Origin: Actinomadura sp. K4S16
Lineage (GTDB): Bacteria > Actinomycetota > Actinomycetes > Streptosporangiales > Streptosporangiaceae
Direction: 5' to 3'
Assembly (NCBI RefSeq): GCF_008327685.1
Contig: NZ_BDDE01000010.1
Span: forward strand, 372,001 to 436,000
Length of the DNA stretch: 64,000 nt
The notes beneath the pieces were generated by a model. It was not told the origin of the DNA, searched no databases, and worked only from the letters and a program-made list of their open reading frames with translations. Positions 53,357 through 62,223 of this stretch are shown here, one piece after another. Each line of letters opens with the position of its first letter. Positions within the stretch are counted from its first letter, which is position 1. Both the position numbers and the translations under genes were made by a program.

Positions 53357-53427
53357 CCATCCAGGTCTTACCCTCTGGATGGAGCACCTGCCCCTTGAAG
53401 GTAAGTACACGGGGCCTCGGAGAGTGC
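53357..53427 (+). ncRNA. Candidate structured leader RNA with a kissing-loop pseudoknot, upstream of ectA
   Basis: Hairpin 1: CCATCCAG (53357-53364) pairs with CTGGATGG (53375-53382) over a ten-base loop. Hairpin 2: GCAC (53384-53387) with GTGC (53424-53427), then CCCC (53391-53394) with GGGG (53411-53414), over a 16-base loop. The loop of hairpin 1 contains CTTACC (53367-53372), the exact complement of GGTAAG (53400-53405) in the loop of hairpin 2, giving a six-pair loop-loop contact. The only plausible target downstream is the ectoine operon, 375 bases away. An osmotic or ion-sensing riboswitch is possible; this is not proven. Confidence 0.5.
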
Positions 53428-53523
53428 CTTGGCCCACTCCCGCCACAGCCCGGCCGCTCGCGGCTCGACCTCCCGCGATGCGAAGTGACGCCCGCCGCAC
53501 CGGCCCCGTTGACACCGGATCTA

Positions 53524-53539
53524 TGTGACTTACCTCACA
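53524..53539. promoter_or_regulatory. CRP/GlxR-type palindrome and possible promoter upstream of ectA
   Basis: TGTGACTTACCTCACA matches TGTGA-N6-TCACA perfectly. On the plus strand TGTGAC (53524-53529) and TATAAA (53547-53552) are 17 bases apart and could be a promoter overlapped by this operator. It lies about 265 bases upstream of ectA. Confidence 0.55.
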
Positions 53540-53788
53540 TAACCGATATAAAAAAGCACTCCTGACGCAGCGGCGAAACGTTAAGGTTGCATTCAGGAAG
53601 CATGCACGCAACATCTCCGGCGCATCCGGCAGTACCGCCTGCGTATCACGGGGAAACGCGGATCGCGGCCCGCATCGAGACCGCCGAAATTGCACCCGAA
53701 TCGCAAAAGCACTTAATCATACCCAGCGATCGGCACGGCTAAACATCTCGCCGATAACAATCATCTGCGATCATCGCGCGAGATTCGC

Positions 53789-53802
53789 TAAGTTGCCTGG
53801 AC
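53789..53802 (+). promoter_or_regulatory. Proposed leaderless promoter of ectA
   Basis: TAAGTT at 53789-53794 fits an actinobacterial -10 element (TANNNT) and would place the transcription start within a few bases of the ectA ATG at 53803. No Shine-Dalgarno sequence lies upstream of that ATG. Remaining parts of 53184-53802 hold another 8-base inverted repeat, CCTGAATC/GATTCAGG at 53235-53267, and no gene. Confidence 0.45.
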
Positions 53803-54351
53803 ATGGCAGCGCAACCCCTGGAATCACCGACCCGACGCCCCGAGAAGAACGAGACGAACGCGGAAGTGCTACTCCAGGAGCCGAGCCTCGCCGATGGACC
53901 CGCGCTTTGGCGGCTCGCCCGGGACTCTCAGGTCCTGGACGTCAACTCGCCGTACAGCTACGCGCTCTGGTGCCGCGATTTCGCGGACACCTCGATCGTC
54001 GCGCGCGACGACGCGGGCCCCTGCGGCTTCATCACCGGCTACGTCCGCCCGTCCCGTCCGGACACGTTCTTCGTGTGGCAGGTCGCGGTCGACCGCGACC
54101 ACCGCGGCAGGGGCCTCGCCCGCCGCATGCTCGACGGCCTGGCCGACCGGCTCGCCCCCCGCGGGCACCGGTTCATGGAGGCCACGGTCACGCCGGACAA
54201 CGCCGCCTCCACCGCGATGTTCGAATCCTTCGCCAGGGCCCGCGGGTGCGAACTCGCCCGCAGCCCGCTGTTCGCCGCGGAGCACTTCCCCGAGGGGGGA
54301 CACGAGCCCGAGGTGCTCTTCAGGATCGGCCCGATCACCGCCGCGAACTGA
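53803..54351 (+). CDS. ectA: L-2,4-diaminobutyrate acetyltransferase
   Basis: The 182-residue GNAT acetyltransferase acetylates diaminobutyrate with acetyl-CoA to N-gamma-acetyl-diaminobutyrate, step two of ectoine synthesis. VLDVNSPYSYALWCRDFADTSIVA is the strongly conserved EctA substrate region, and QVAVDRDHRGRGLARRML is the acetyl-CoA loop. ATVTPDNAASTAMFESFAR follows. It is first in ectABCD-ehuBCDA, with a long regulated leader and no ribosome binding site. Confidence 0.96.
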   Translation: MAAQPLESPTRRPEKNETNAEVLLQEPSLADGPALWRLARDSQVLDVNSPYSYALWCRDFADTSIVARDDAGPCGFITGYVRPSRPDTFFVWQVAVDRDHRGRGLARRMLDGLADRLAPRGHRFMEATVTPDNAASTAMFESFARARGCELARSPLFAAEHFPEGGHEPEVLFRIGPITAAN

Positions 54352-54403
54352 CCCCCCGCCACGCCCCCCACCCGCTCCTCTCCGACCCTGCCTGGAGGCA
54401 GAC

Positions 54404-55666
54404 ATGGACGTTTTCGACCGCCTGGAATCGGAAGTCCGCGGCTACTGCAGAAGCTGGCCCACGGTGTTCACCACGGCCCAGGGCAGCCACATGACCGACG
54501 AGGACGGCAAGACCTACCTCGATTTCTTCGCCGGCGCCGGCACCCTCAACTACGGGCACAACAACCCGCAGCTGAAACGCCGGCTGCTGGATTATCTCGC
54601 CGGCGACGCGGTCGTGCACGGACTCGACATGTACACCTCGGCCAAGCGCGAGTTCCTGGAACGCTTCAACGAGTACGTCCTGAAGCCCCGCAGCCTCGAC
54701 TACAAAGTCCAGTTCCCCGGGCCCGCGGGGAACAACTCCGTCGAGGCCGCGCTGAAACTGGCGCGCAAGTACACCGGCCGCGAGACCGTCGTCAGCTTCA
54801 CCAACGCCTTTCACGGGATGACGCTCGGCGCGCTCGCCGTGACCGGCAATTCGATGAAGCGCACCGGCGCGGGCGTGCCCCTCGGGCACGGCGTGGCGAT
54901 GCCCTACGACAACTACCTCGACGGCAGGACGCCCGACTTCCTGCTCTTCGAGACGATGCTGGACGACAGCGGCAGCGGCCTCGACAAGCCCGCCGCCGTC
55001 ATCGTGGAGACCGTGCAGGGCGAGGGCGGCATCAACGTGGCCACCGCCGAGTGGCTCCGCGGCCTGCAGGACCTCTGCCGCCGGCAGGACATCCTCCTCA
55101 TCGTCGACGACGTGCAGATGGGGTGCGGCCGCACCGGGCCGTTCTTCAGCTTCGAGGAGGCGGGGATCACCCCGGACATCGTCTGCCTGTCCAAGTCCCT
55201 CAGCGGCTACGGCCTGCCCTTCGCGATCACGCTGATGAAGCGCGAGCTCGACGTGTGGGACCCGGGAGAGCACAACGGCACCTTCCGCGGCTTCAACCCC
55301 GCGTTCGTCACCGCCGTCGGCGCGCTGGAGGACTACTGGACCGGCGACGACTTCGAGAAGCAGACCCTCGCCAAGGGCCAGCAGGTCCAGGCGGCGCTGA
55401 ACGAGATCGCGATCGCGCACGCCGGCGCCGTCGACTCCGTCCGCGGCCGCGGCCTGGCGTGGGGCCTGGTGATGAAGGACCCGGAGGCGGCCTCGAAGGT
55501 GTGCGGCGAGGCGTTCGCGCGGGGGCTGCTGATGGAGACCTCCGGGCCCGAGGGCGAGGTCGCCAAGCTGCTGCCGCCGCTCACCACCACCGAGTCCGAG
55601 CTGGCCACCGGCCTGGAGATCATCGCGGACTCGGTGGAGGCCGTCCGCCAAAAGGTCACCGCCTGA
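54404..55666 (+). CDS. ectB: L-2,4-diaminobutyrate transaminase
   Basis: The 420-residue class-III PLP aminotransferase makes diaminobutyrate from aspartate semialdehyde and glutamate, the entry step to ectoine. The PLP Lys is Lys264 in [14 protein letters not shown]; Asp235/236 in [14 protein letters not shown] contact the cofactor; [18 protein letters not shown] is the cofactor phosphate region. GGAGG lies seven bases before the ATG at 54404. The spacing from ectA is 52 bases. Confidence 0.97.
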   Translation: MDVFDRLESEVRGYCRSWPTVFTTAQGSHMTDEDGKTYLDFFAGAGTLNYGHNNPQLKRRLLDYLAGDAVVHGLDMYTSAKREFLERFNEYVLKPRSLDYKVQFPGPAGNNSVEAALKLARKYTGRETVVSFTNAFHGMTLGALAVTGNSMKRTGAGVPLGHGVAMPYDNYLDGRTPDFLLFETMLDDSGSGLDKPAAVIVETVQGEGGINVATAEWLRGLQDLCRRQDILLIVDDVQMGCGRTGPFFSFEEAGITPDIVCLSKSLSGYGLPFAITLMKRELDVWDPGEHNGTFRGFNPAFVTAVGALEDYWTGDDFEKQTLAKGQQVQAALNEIAIAHAGAVDSVRGRGLAWGLVMKDPEAASKVCGEAFARGLLMETSGPEGEVAKLLPPLTTTESELATGLEIIADSVEAVRQKVTA

Positions 55667-55700
55667 GCCGCCGGGCACCGAACAGAACAAGGGAGTCTCA

Positions 55701-56096
55701 ATGATCGTTCGTTCCCTCGGGGAGATCATCGGCACGGAGCGCGACGTGCAGGCGCCGACCTGGTGCAGCCGCCGCTTCGTGCTGGCCAAAGAGGGCGTCG
55801 GGTTCTCGCTGCACGAGACGATCCTGTACGCGGGCACCGAGACGAAGATGTGGTACGCCAACCACATCGAGGCCGTGTACTGCGTCGAGGGCCAGGGCGA
55901 GCTGACCAACGACGAGACGGGCGAGAAGCACAAGATCGAGCCGGGCGTGATGTACCTGCTCGACGGCCACGAGCACCACACGCTGCGCGCGCACACGGAC
56001 GTGCGGACCGTCTGCGTGTTCAACCCGCCCTGCACCGGCCGGGAGGTCCATGACGAGAACGGCGTGTACCCGCTGCTGACCGAGGAGGACGCATGA
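55701..56096 (+). CDS. ectC: L-ectoine synthase
   Basis: The 131-residue cupin-fold enzyme cyclises N-gamma-acetyl-diaminobutyrate to ectoine. [56 protein letters not shown] and [15 protein letters not shown] are characteristic, including metal-binding Glu, Tyr and His of the cupin core. ATG at 55701 follows AAGGGAG. The stop codon overlaps the ectD start (ATGA), coupling synthesis and hydroxylation. Confidence 0.97.
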   Translation: MIVRSLGEIIGTERDVQAPTWCSRRFVLAKEGVGFSLHETILYAGTETKMWYANHIEAVYCVEGQGELTNDETGEKHKIEPGVMYLLDGHEHHTLRAHTDVRTVCVFNPPCTGREVHDENGVYPLLTEEDA

Positions 56097-57058
56097 GCAT
56101 CATCGAGTCCCATCCGACGATCGACGACGCCTACCCCACCCGGAAGTCCTCCGAGGCCGCGCTGCTGTACCGCCAGGACCCGGTCGTGTACGGCGAGGCC
56201 CAGGACGGGCCCGTCGACGCCGCCACGCTCGAGGCCTACGAGGCCAACGGCTTCCTGTCCGTCGACCAGCTGCTCGCGCCGGAGGAGGTCGAGGACTACC
56301 GCGCCGAGCTGCGCCGGCTGTCCGCGGACCCGCGCATCCTGGCCGACGAGCGCACGGTCACCGAGCGCGGCTCGGACGAGGTCCGCTCGATCTTCGAGGT
56401 GCACAAGATCAGCGAGGTGTTCGCCGAACTCGTCCGCGACCCCCGCGTCGTCGGCCGGGCCCGGCAGATCCTCGGCTCGGAGGTTTACGTCCACCAGAGC
56501 CGGGTCAACTACAAGCCAGGTTTCACTGGCAAGGACTTCTACTGGCACTCGGACTTCGAGACCTGGCACGCGGAGGACGGCATGCCCCGGATGCGCGCGG
56601 TGAGCATATCCATCGCGCTCACCGAGAATTTCGTGCACAATGGCGGGCTAATGATCATGCCTGGCTCGCACAAGACCTTCGTGGCCTGCGTCGGGGAGAC
56701 CCCGGACGACCACTACAAGGAGTCCCTGCGCGGACAGGAGATCGGGACGCCCGACCCCAACAGCCTGTCGATCCTGGCCGACAAGCACGGGATCGAGCTG
56801 TTCACGGGCTCGGCGGGCTCGGCCACCATGTTCGACTGCAACTGCATGCACGGCTCGAACGGGAACATCACCCCGTTCCCGCGCTCCAACGTGTTCATCG
56901 TGTTCAACAGCGTGGAGAACACGTGCGTCGAGCCGTACTCGGCGCCCGCACCCCGTCCCGCCTTCATCGGCGCCCGCGACTTCACTCCCGTCGGGGCGGA
57001 GAGCGCCCAGGGGGGCGCGGAAGGCCGTTCCGCCGCCGAGGGCGCCGCCGGCGCCTGA
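56093..57058 (+). CDS. ectD: Ectoine hydroxylase
   Basis: The 321-residue Fe(II)/2-oxoglutarate dioxygenase converts ectoine to 5-hydroxyectoine. The iron ligands are His152 and Asp154 ([16 protein letters not shown]) and His253 (CMHGSNGN); Arg265 (PFPRSN) should bind 2-oxoglutarate. The Ala/Gly-rich C-terminal tail after FIGARDFTP is not part of the fold. Its presence means the organism makes both compatible solutes, so heat or desiccation protection as well as salt tolerance is plausible. Confidence 0.97.
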   Translation: MSIIESHPTIDDAYPTRKSSEAALLYRQDPVVYGEAQDGPVDAATLEAYEANGFLSVDQLLAPEEVEDYRAELRRLSADPRILADERTVTERGSDEVRSIFEVHKISEVFAELVRDPRVVGRARQILGSEVYVHQSRVNYKPGFTGKDFYWHSDFETWHAEDGMPRMRAVSISIALTENFVHNGGLMIMPGSHKTFVACVGETPDDHYKESLRGQEIGTPDPNSLSILADKHGIELFTGSAGSATMFDCNCMHGSNGNITPFPRSNVFIVFNSVENTCVEPYSAPAPRPAFIGARDFTPVGAESAQGGAEGRSAAEGAAGA

Positions 57059-57084
57059 GCCTAACAATTCGATAACCCGACCCC

Positions 57085-57133
57085 GCTCCGCGCCCGCAAG
57101 GGGGCCACTTCGGCCTTTTTGCGGGCGCGGAGC
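57085..57133 (+). terminator. Long intercistronic hairpin between ectD and ehuB
   Basis: GCTCCGCGCCCGCAA (57085-57099) is exactly complementary to TTGCGGGCGCGGAGC (57119-57133), a 15-base stem that encloses a further GGCC/GGCC pair and a T-run. It ends 21 bases before ehuB. It may be a partial terminator or RNA-processing site giving less importer than biosynthetic mRNA. Confidence 0.65.
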
Positions 57134-57154
57134 ACACCTATCAGGAGTTCAACG

Positions 57155-58048
57155 ATGACTTCCTCGAGACGAGACTTCCTCCGCACCGCCGTGCTGCTGT
57201 CCGCCGCGGCGCCGCTGGCCGCGGCGGGCTGCTCCACGACGGATCCGGAGACGGAGAAGGCCGGCGGCGGCACGCTGGAGAAGGCCAAGAAGGCCGGTGT
57301 GATCACGGTCGGGTTCGCCAACGAGGCCCCCTACGGCTACACCGACAAGTCCGGGAAGCTGACCGGCGAGGCCCCCGAGCTCGCGCGCGCCATCTTCAAG
57401 AACCTCGGCATCGACGAGATCAAGGGCGTCCAGGTCGACTTCGGCGGGCTCATCGGCGGGCTCAACGCCAAGCGGTTCGACGCGATCGCCGCCGGCATGT
57501 TCATCACGCCGGAGCGGTGCGCCTCGGCGGCGTTCGCCAACCCCGAGTACGTCGCCAAGAGCGCCTTCATGGTGCCGAAGGGCAACCCCAAGGGCCTCAA
57601 GGCCGCCGAGGACCCGGGCAAGAAGGGCGCCAAGGTCGGCGTGCTCACCGGCGCGGTCGAGGCCGGGTACGCCGAGAAGACCGGCGTCAAGAAGGGCGAC
57701 ATCAAGACGTTCGCCGACCAGGCGAGCGCATACGAGGGCCTGAAGGCCGGGCGCATCGACTGCATCTGGCTGACCCGCATCTCCCTGGCCGACCTGCTGA
57801 CCAAGCACCAGGGCGAGGGCTTCGAGGTCACCGACGCGTTCACCCCCGTCATCGACGGCAAGGAGCAGCTCGGCGCAGGCGCGTTCGCGTTCCGCAAGGC
57901 CGACACCGACCTGGTGAACGCCTGGAACGGCGAGCTCGCGAAGCTCCAGCAGGGCAACAAGCTGCTGCCGATCCTGCAGCCGTTCGGCTTCACCCAGGCG
58001 GAGATGCCCGGCCCGGGGGACACCGCCGCCAAGTTCTGCCAGGGCTGA
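57155..58048 (+). CDS. ehuB: Ectoine/hydroxyectoine-binding Tat lipoprotein
   Basis: The 297-residue solute-binding protein has a twin-arginine lipoprotein signal: SSRRDFLRTAVLLSAAAPLAAAGC, with Cys26 in the lipobox. The mature part is a family-3 binding protein: GVITVGFANEAPYGYTDKSGKLTGEAPELARAI, FGGLIGGLNAKRFDAIAAGMFITPERCA, LGAGAFAFRK. Assignment to ectoine rests on the family and the operon context. AGGAG lies eight bases before the ATG. The importer can recover leaked solutes or bring in external ones. Confidence 0.92.
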   Translation: MTSSRRDFLRTAVLLSAAAPLAAAGCSTTDPETEKAGGGTLEKAKKAGVITVGFANEAPYGYTDKSGKLTGEAPELARAIFKNLGIDEIKGVQVDFGGLIGGLNAKRFDAIAAGMFITPERCASAAFANPEYVAKSAFMVPKGNPKGLKAAEDPGKKGAKVGVLTGAVEAGYAEKTGVKKGDIKTFADQASAYEGLKAGRIDCIWLTRISLADLLTKHQGEGFEVTDAFTPVIDGKEQLGAGAFAFRKADTDLVNAWNGELAKLQQGNKLLPILQPFGFTQAEMPGPGDTAAKFCQG

Positions 58049-58051
58049 CCC

Positions 58052-58768
58052 GTGTCCGAGGTCCTCGACAGCTATCCCCAGTGGCTGGACGGGGCGTGGG
58101 TCACCATCCGGCTCACCCTCCTCGGCGGCGCGCTGGCGCTGGTGCTCGCCCTGGTCTTCGGGATGGCGGGCACGTCACGCCACCCCTGGGTGCGGGTGCT
58201 CAACCGCGTGTACGTGGAGTTCTTCCGCGGCAACGCGACGCTGGTGCTGCTGTACTGGTTCTTCTACGCCCTGCCCCTCATCGGCCTCCGGTTCACCACG
58301 ATGTTCGCGGCCGTACTGGCCCTCGGCCTGAACGTCGGCGCCTACGGCGCCGAGGTGGTGCGCGGTTCGATCAACGCCGTCCCGAAGGCCCAGTACGAGG
58401 CGACGATCGCGCTGAACTTCACCCCGTTCCAGCGCATGCGGCGCGTCCTGATGCCGCAGGCGTTCGCGCTGATGCTGCCCCCGTTCGGCAACCTGATCAT
58501 CGAGCTGATGAAGGGCACGGCGATCGTGTCCCTGGTCGGCCTGGTCGACCTGACCCGCGTCTCCAAGAACATCCAGGGCAGCACCGGCCAGACCGTCGCC
58601 GCGTTCACGGTCGTGCTCGTCCTGTACTTCGTGATCGCGCAGGTGCTCCAGCTGTTCGTCCGCTACGCCGAGCGGCGCGTGGACCGGATGCTGGGCCGCA
58701 GGCTGCCGGCTGAGCCGTCCCTCGGGACGATCGCGGCCGGCGCGCCCGGGGCGGGGGTGAGCGCCTGA
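58052..58768 (+). CDS. ehuC: Ectoine ABC transporter permease
   Basis: The 238-residue HisM/polar-amino-acid-type permease has about five helices. The first is TIRLTLLGGALALVLALVFGMA, and the conserved cytoplasmic loop is FRGNATLVLLYW followed by the EAA-type AQYEATIALNFTPFQRMRRVLMPQAF. GTG at 58052 lies three bases after the ehuB stop. The stop overlaps the ehuD start by one base. Confidence 0.92.
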   Translation: MSEVLDSYPQWLDGAWVTIRLTLLGGALALVLALVFGMAGTSRHPWVRVLNRVYVEFFRGNATLVLLYWFFYALPLIGLRFTTMFAAVLALGLNVGAYGAEVVRGSINAVPKAQYEATIALNFTPFQRMRRVLMPQAFALMLPPFGNLIIELMKGTAIVSLVGLVDLTRVSKNIQGSTGQTVAAFTVVLVLYFVIAQVLQLFVRYAERRVDRMLGRRLPAEPSLGTIAAGAPGAGVSA

Positions 58769-59407
58769 TGAGCTGGGACTGGCACTACTCCGGCGAGATC
58801 CTCCCCGACCTGCTGGACGGGCTGCGCTACACGCTGGTCGCGACGCTGCTGGGCTACGTGATCGCCCTGGTCCTCGGTCTGGTGTGGACGCTGCTGCGCC
58901 GCTCGCCGAGCCGGGTCTTCAACCAGACGATCCGGTGGATCACCGAGTTCATCCGGTCGACGCCGCTGATCCCGCAGCTGTACTTCGTGTTCTTCGTGCT
59001 GCCCGCGTGGGGCGTCACCATCGGGTCGCTCACCGCGGGCACCATCACGCTCGGGATCCACTACTCGACCTACACGGCCGAGGTGTACCGGGCCGGGATC
59101 GCCGACGTCCCCAAGGGGCAGTGGGAGGCGTGCACCGCGCTGAACCTGCCGCGTTCGCGGGTGTGGCTGGACGTGGTCCTGCCGCAGGCGATCCGGCGGG
59201 TCATCCCGACGCTCGGCAACTACCTGATCGCGATGTTCAAGGACTCGCCGATGCTGCTGGCGATCAACGTCGCGGAACTGCTGTTCTCGGCCTACCAGGT
59301 CGGGTCCAGGACCCTGCAGTTCCTGGAGCCGATCACCATGGTCGGCCTGTTGTTCGTCGTGGTCAGCGTCATATCCTCGATACTCGTCCGCCGCTTGGAG
59401 AGGCGTT

Positions 59408-59421
<14 letters not shown>
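58768..59421 (+). CDS. ehuD: Ectoine ABC transporter permease
   Basis: The 217-residue second permease subunit, paralogous to the first, has EFIRSTPLIPQLYFVFFVLPAWG, GIHYSTYTAEVYRAGIADVPKGQWEACTALNLPRSRVWLDVVLPQAIRRVIPTLGNYLIAMFKDSP as the EAA loop, and a final helix (MVGLLFVVVSVISSILVRRL). ATG at 58768 is coupled to ehuC (TGATG). It is followed, with a 14-base overlap, by ehuA. Confidence 0.92.
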
Positions 59422-60355
<934 letters not shown>

Positions 60356-60382
60356 CCGGACCGGGGCCTCGCGTCCCCGCGC

Positions 60383-60420
60383 GTCGCCCGCGTCCCCGTC
60401 GCCCCGGGGACGCGGGCGAC
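60383..60420 (+). terminator. Terminator of the ectABCD-ehuBCDA operon
   Basis: GTCGCCCGCGTCCCC (60383-60397) is exactly complementary to GGGGACGCGGGCGAC (60406-60420), 15 base pairs with an eight-base loop, followed by a T-rich TCTCGTTCT. It lies 28 bases after the ehuA stop codon. Confidence 0.8.
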
Positions 60421-60452
60421 TCTCGTTCTGCGGGTGCCGGGCCTCCCCGGTC

Positions 60453-61106
60453 TCAGGCGACGCCGGGCCAGGCCGCCGCCATGAGGTCGCCCCAGGCGGG
60501 GACCTCGGGGCCGATGCGGTGCTGGCGGGCGATCTCGGCGGGCAGCGTGCCGAAGGGCGCCTTGGCCGGGTCCCTTGCGATCTGTTCGAGGACGGGCAGG
60601 GCGAGGCCGCAGTCCCGCTCCAGGCGCGGGAAGGCGGCGTGGACCCGGTCGGCGAAGCCCTCGGGGAGGGCTTCAGCACCCTGACCGGTGATGTCGATGC
60701 TGGTCCCGGCGTGGGTGAGGGCGATCTCGGGCCGCATCCGGTTGGCGATGCCGGTGCTGCTGTGCAGCGCGATCGCCTCCCACATGACGCGCGTTCGCGC
60801 GTCGTCCAGACCGTGCCCGCTCACGAACTCGGCGGCGGCGTCTGCGCCGTCCACCTCGAAGCGCTGGCGGCCGTCGCCCCGCTCGGTCAGGCCGAGGTCG
60901 TGCAGGACGCTCGCCAGGAACAGCACCTCGTCGTCGTAGCCGTCGGCCGGGCGGTGGCGGAGGCCCTCCCCCACCGCGCGGCCGAACAGGTAGGTGCGGA
61001 CGCTGTGGTTGGCGAGCGCCGCCGTCTCCGTGGCGAACACCAGGTCGTACGCCTCGCGGGTGAGGCCGGTGTCGGGGAGGGAGAACTCGGCGAAGGCATC
61101 GGTCAT
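60453..61106 (-). CDS. HD-domain hydrolase, cyanamide-hydratase-like
   Basis: The 217-residue HD-fold protein has HSVRTYLFGRA, FLASVLHDLGLT (HD doublet about 68-69) and ARTRVMWEAIALHSSTGIANRM. These are features of the cyanamide hydratase (Ddi2-like) HD group, though many members have other or unknown substrates. ATG at 61106 has GAGGAGT seven bases upstream. It is divergent from the GlxA-type regulator across 95 bases, so the regulator probably controls it. Confidence 0.8.
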   Translation of the reverse strand: MTDAFAEFSLPDTGLTREAYDLVFATETAALANHSVRTYLFGRAVGEGLRHRPADGYDDEVLFLASVLHDLGLTERGDGRQRFEVDGADAAAEFVSGHGLDDARTRVMWEAIALHSSTGIANRMRPEIALTHAGTSIDITGQGAEALPEGFADRVHAAFPRLERDCGLALPVLEQIARDPAKAPFGTLPAEIARQHRIGPEVPAWGDLMAAAWPGVA

Positions 61107-61201
61107 CAGGACTCCTCGGTCGGATGGTCGTCCTCGATCGTCCGCTGACCGATCCGGGGGCGACCAGTGGCCAGATTGCCGATATCCGCTATATTCCGGC
61201 C

Positions 61202-62155
61202 ATGCATGTGGTGGCGGTGCTGGCGCTGGACGGGGTGGTCGCGTTCGATCTGGCCGTCCCGGGCCAGGTGTTCGGCGTAACGACCACGTCCGGGGACGTT
61301 CCGCTCTACGAGACGCGGGTGTGCACGCCGCCGGGCGGGGTGGAGACGTCCGCCGTGCTCGGCCGGATCCGGGTCGAGGCCCCCTTCGGGCTCGACGCGC
61401 TGGCCTCGGCCGACACGATCGTGGTGCCGGGGCACGACGACGTCCGGTCCGCGCCGCCCGCCGCGGTGCTGGACGCGCTGCGCGACGCGGCGTCCCGGGG
61501 CGCCCGCATTGCGTCGATCTGCGTCGGCGCGTTCGTCCTCGCCGCCGCCGGGCTGCTGGACGGGCGGCGGGCGACGACGCACTGGCGGTTCGCGGACGAA
61601 CTGGCCCGGCGGTTCCCCCGCGTCGACCTGGACCCGTCGGTGCTGTACGTGGACGGCGGCCAGGTCCTCACGTCCGCCGGAGTGGCCGCCGGCATCGACC
61701 TGTGCCTGCACATGGTCCGCCGCGACCACGGCTCCGCGACGGCCGCGCGGACCGCGCGGCGCATCATCATGCCGCCGCAGCGGGACGGCGGCCAGGCCCA
61801 GTTCATCCGCCACGAGGATCCGCCGGACGGGCAGGCCGCCCTCCAGCCGCTCCTGGCCTGGCTGGAGGCGAACCTGCACCGCCCGCTGACGTTGGACGAC
61901 ATCGCCAGGCACGCGTCCGTAAGCGTGCGGACGCTGACGCGGCGGTTCCGCGACCAGACGGGGACGACGCCGCAGCAGTGGCTGTCGCGCGCCCGCGTCC
62001 ACCGGGCCCAGCAGCTCCTGGAGAGCACGGACCTGCCGGTCGAACGGGTGGCGGCCGAGGCCGGGTTCGGGTCGCCGGTGACGCTGCGGGCCCATTTCTC
62101 CCGGCGGGTGGGGGCCTCACCGCTGGCGTACCGGAGCGCGTTCCGGGGCCGCTGA
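61202..62155 (+). CDS. GlxA-type AraC-family regulator with DJ-1/PfpI domain
   Basis: The 317-residue protein has an N-terminal DJ-1/PfpI-like sensor domain (about 1-175: VVAVLALDGVVAFDLAVPGQVF; ICVGAFVLAAAGLLDGRRATTHW) and a C-terminal AraC double HTH (LTLDDIARHASVSVRTLTRRFRDQ ... FGSPVTLRAHFSRRVGASP). It is likely an amide- or nitrogen-metabolite-responsive activator. There is no ribosome binding site; TATATT at 61190-61195 would start the transcript at or near the ATG, so it is probably leaderless. It is divergent from the HD hydrolase. Confidence 0.88.
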   Translation: MHVVAVLALDGVVAFDLAVPGQVFGVTTTSGDVPLYETRVCTPPGGVETSAVLGRIRVEAPFGLDALASADTIVVPGHDDVRSAPPAAVLDALRDAASRGARIASICVGAFVLAAAGLLDGRRATTHWRFADELARRFPRVDLDPSVLYVDGGQVLTSAGVAAGIDLCLHMVRRDHGSATAARTARRIIMPPQRDGGQAQFIRHEDPPDGQAALQPLLAWLEANLHRPLTLDDIARHASVSVRTLTRRFRDQTGTTPQQWLSRARVHRAQQLLESTDLPVERVAAEAGFGSPVTLRAHFSRRVGASPLAYRSAFRGR

Positions 62156-62223
62156 TCACCCCGCCGAGCGTCTACCGAACGCGATTCTGTACCGTTGCGC
62201 TTACGGACGAGGAGAGCGAGGCG

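Noticed and set aside
53345..53695. Minus-strand 116-codon open frame in the ectA leader
   Set aside because: Third positions are not GC-biased, no ribosome binding site is present, and it covers the structured RNA and promoter elements.
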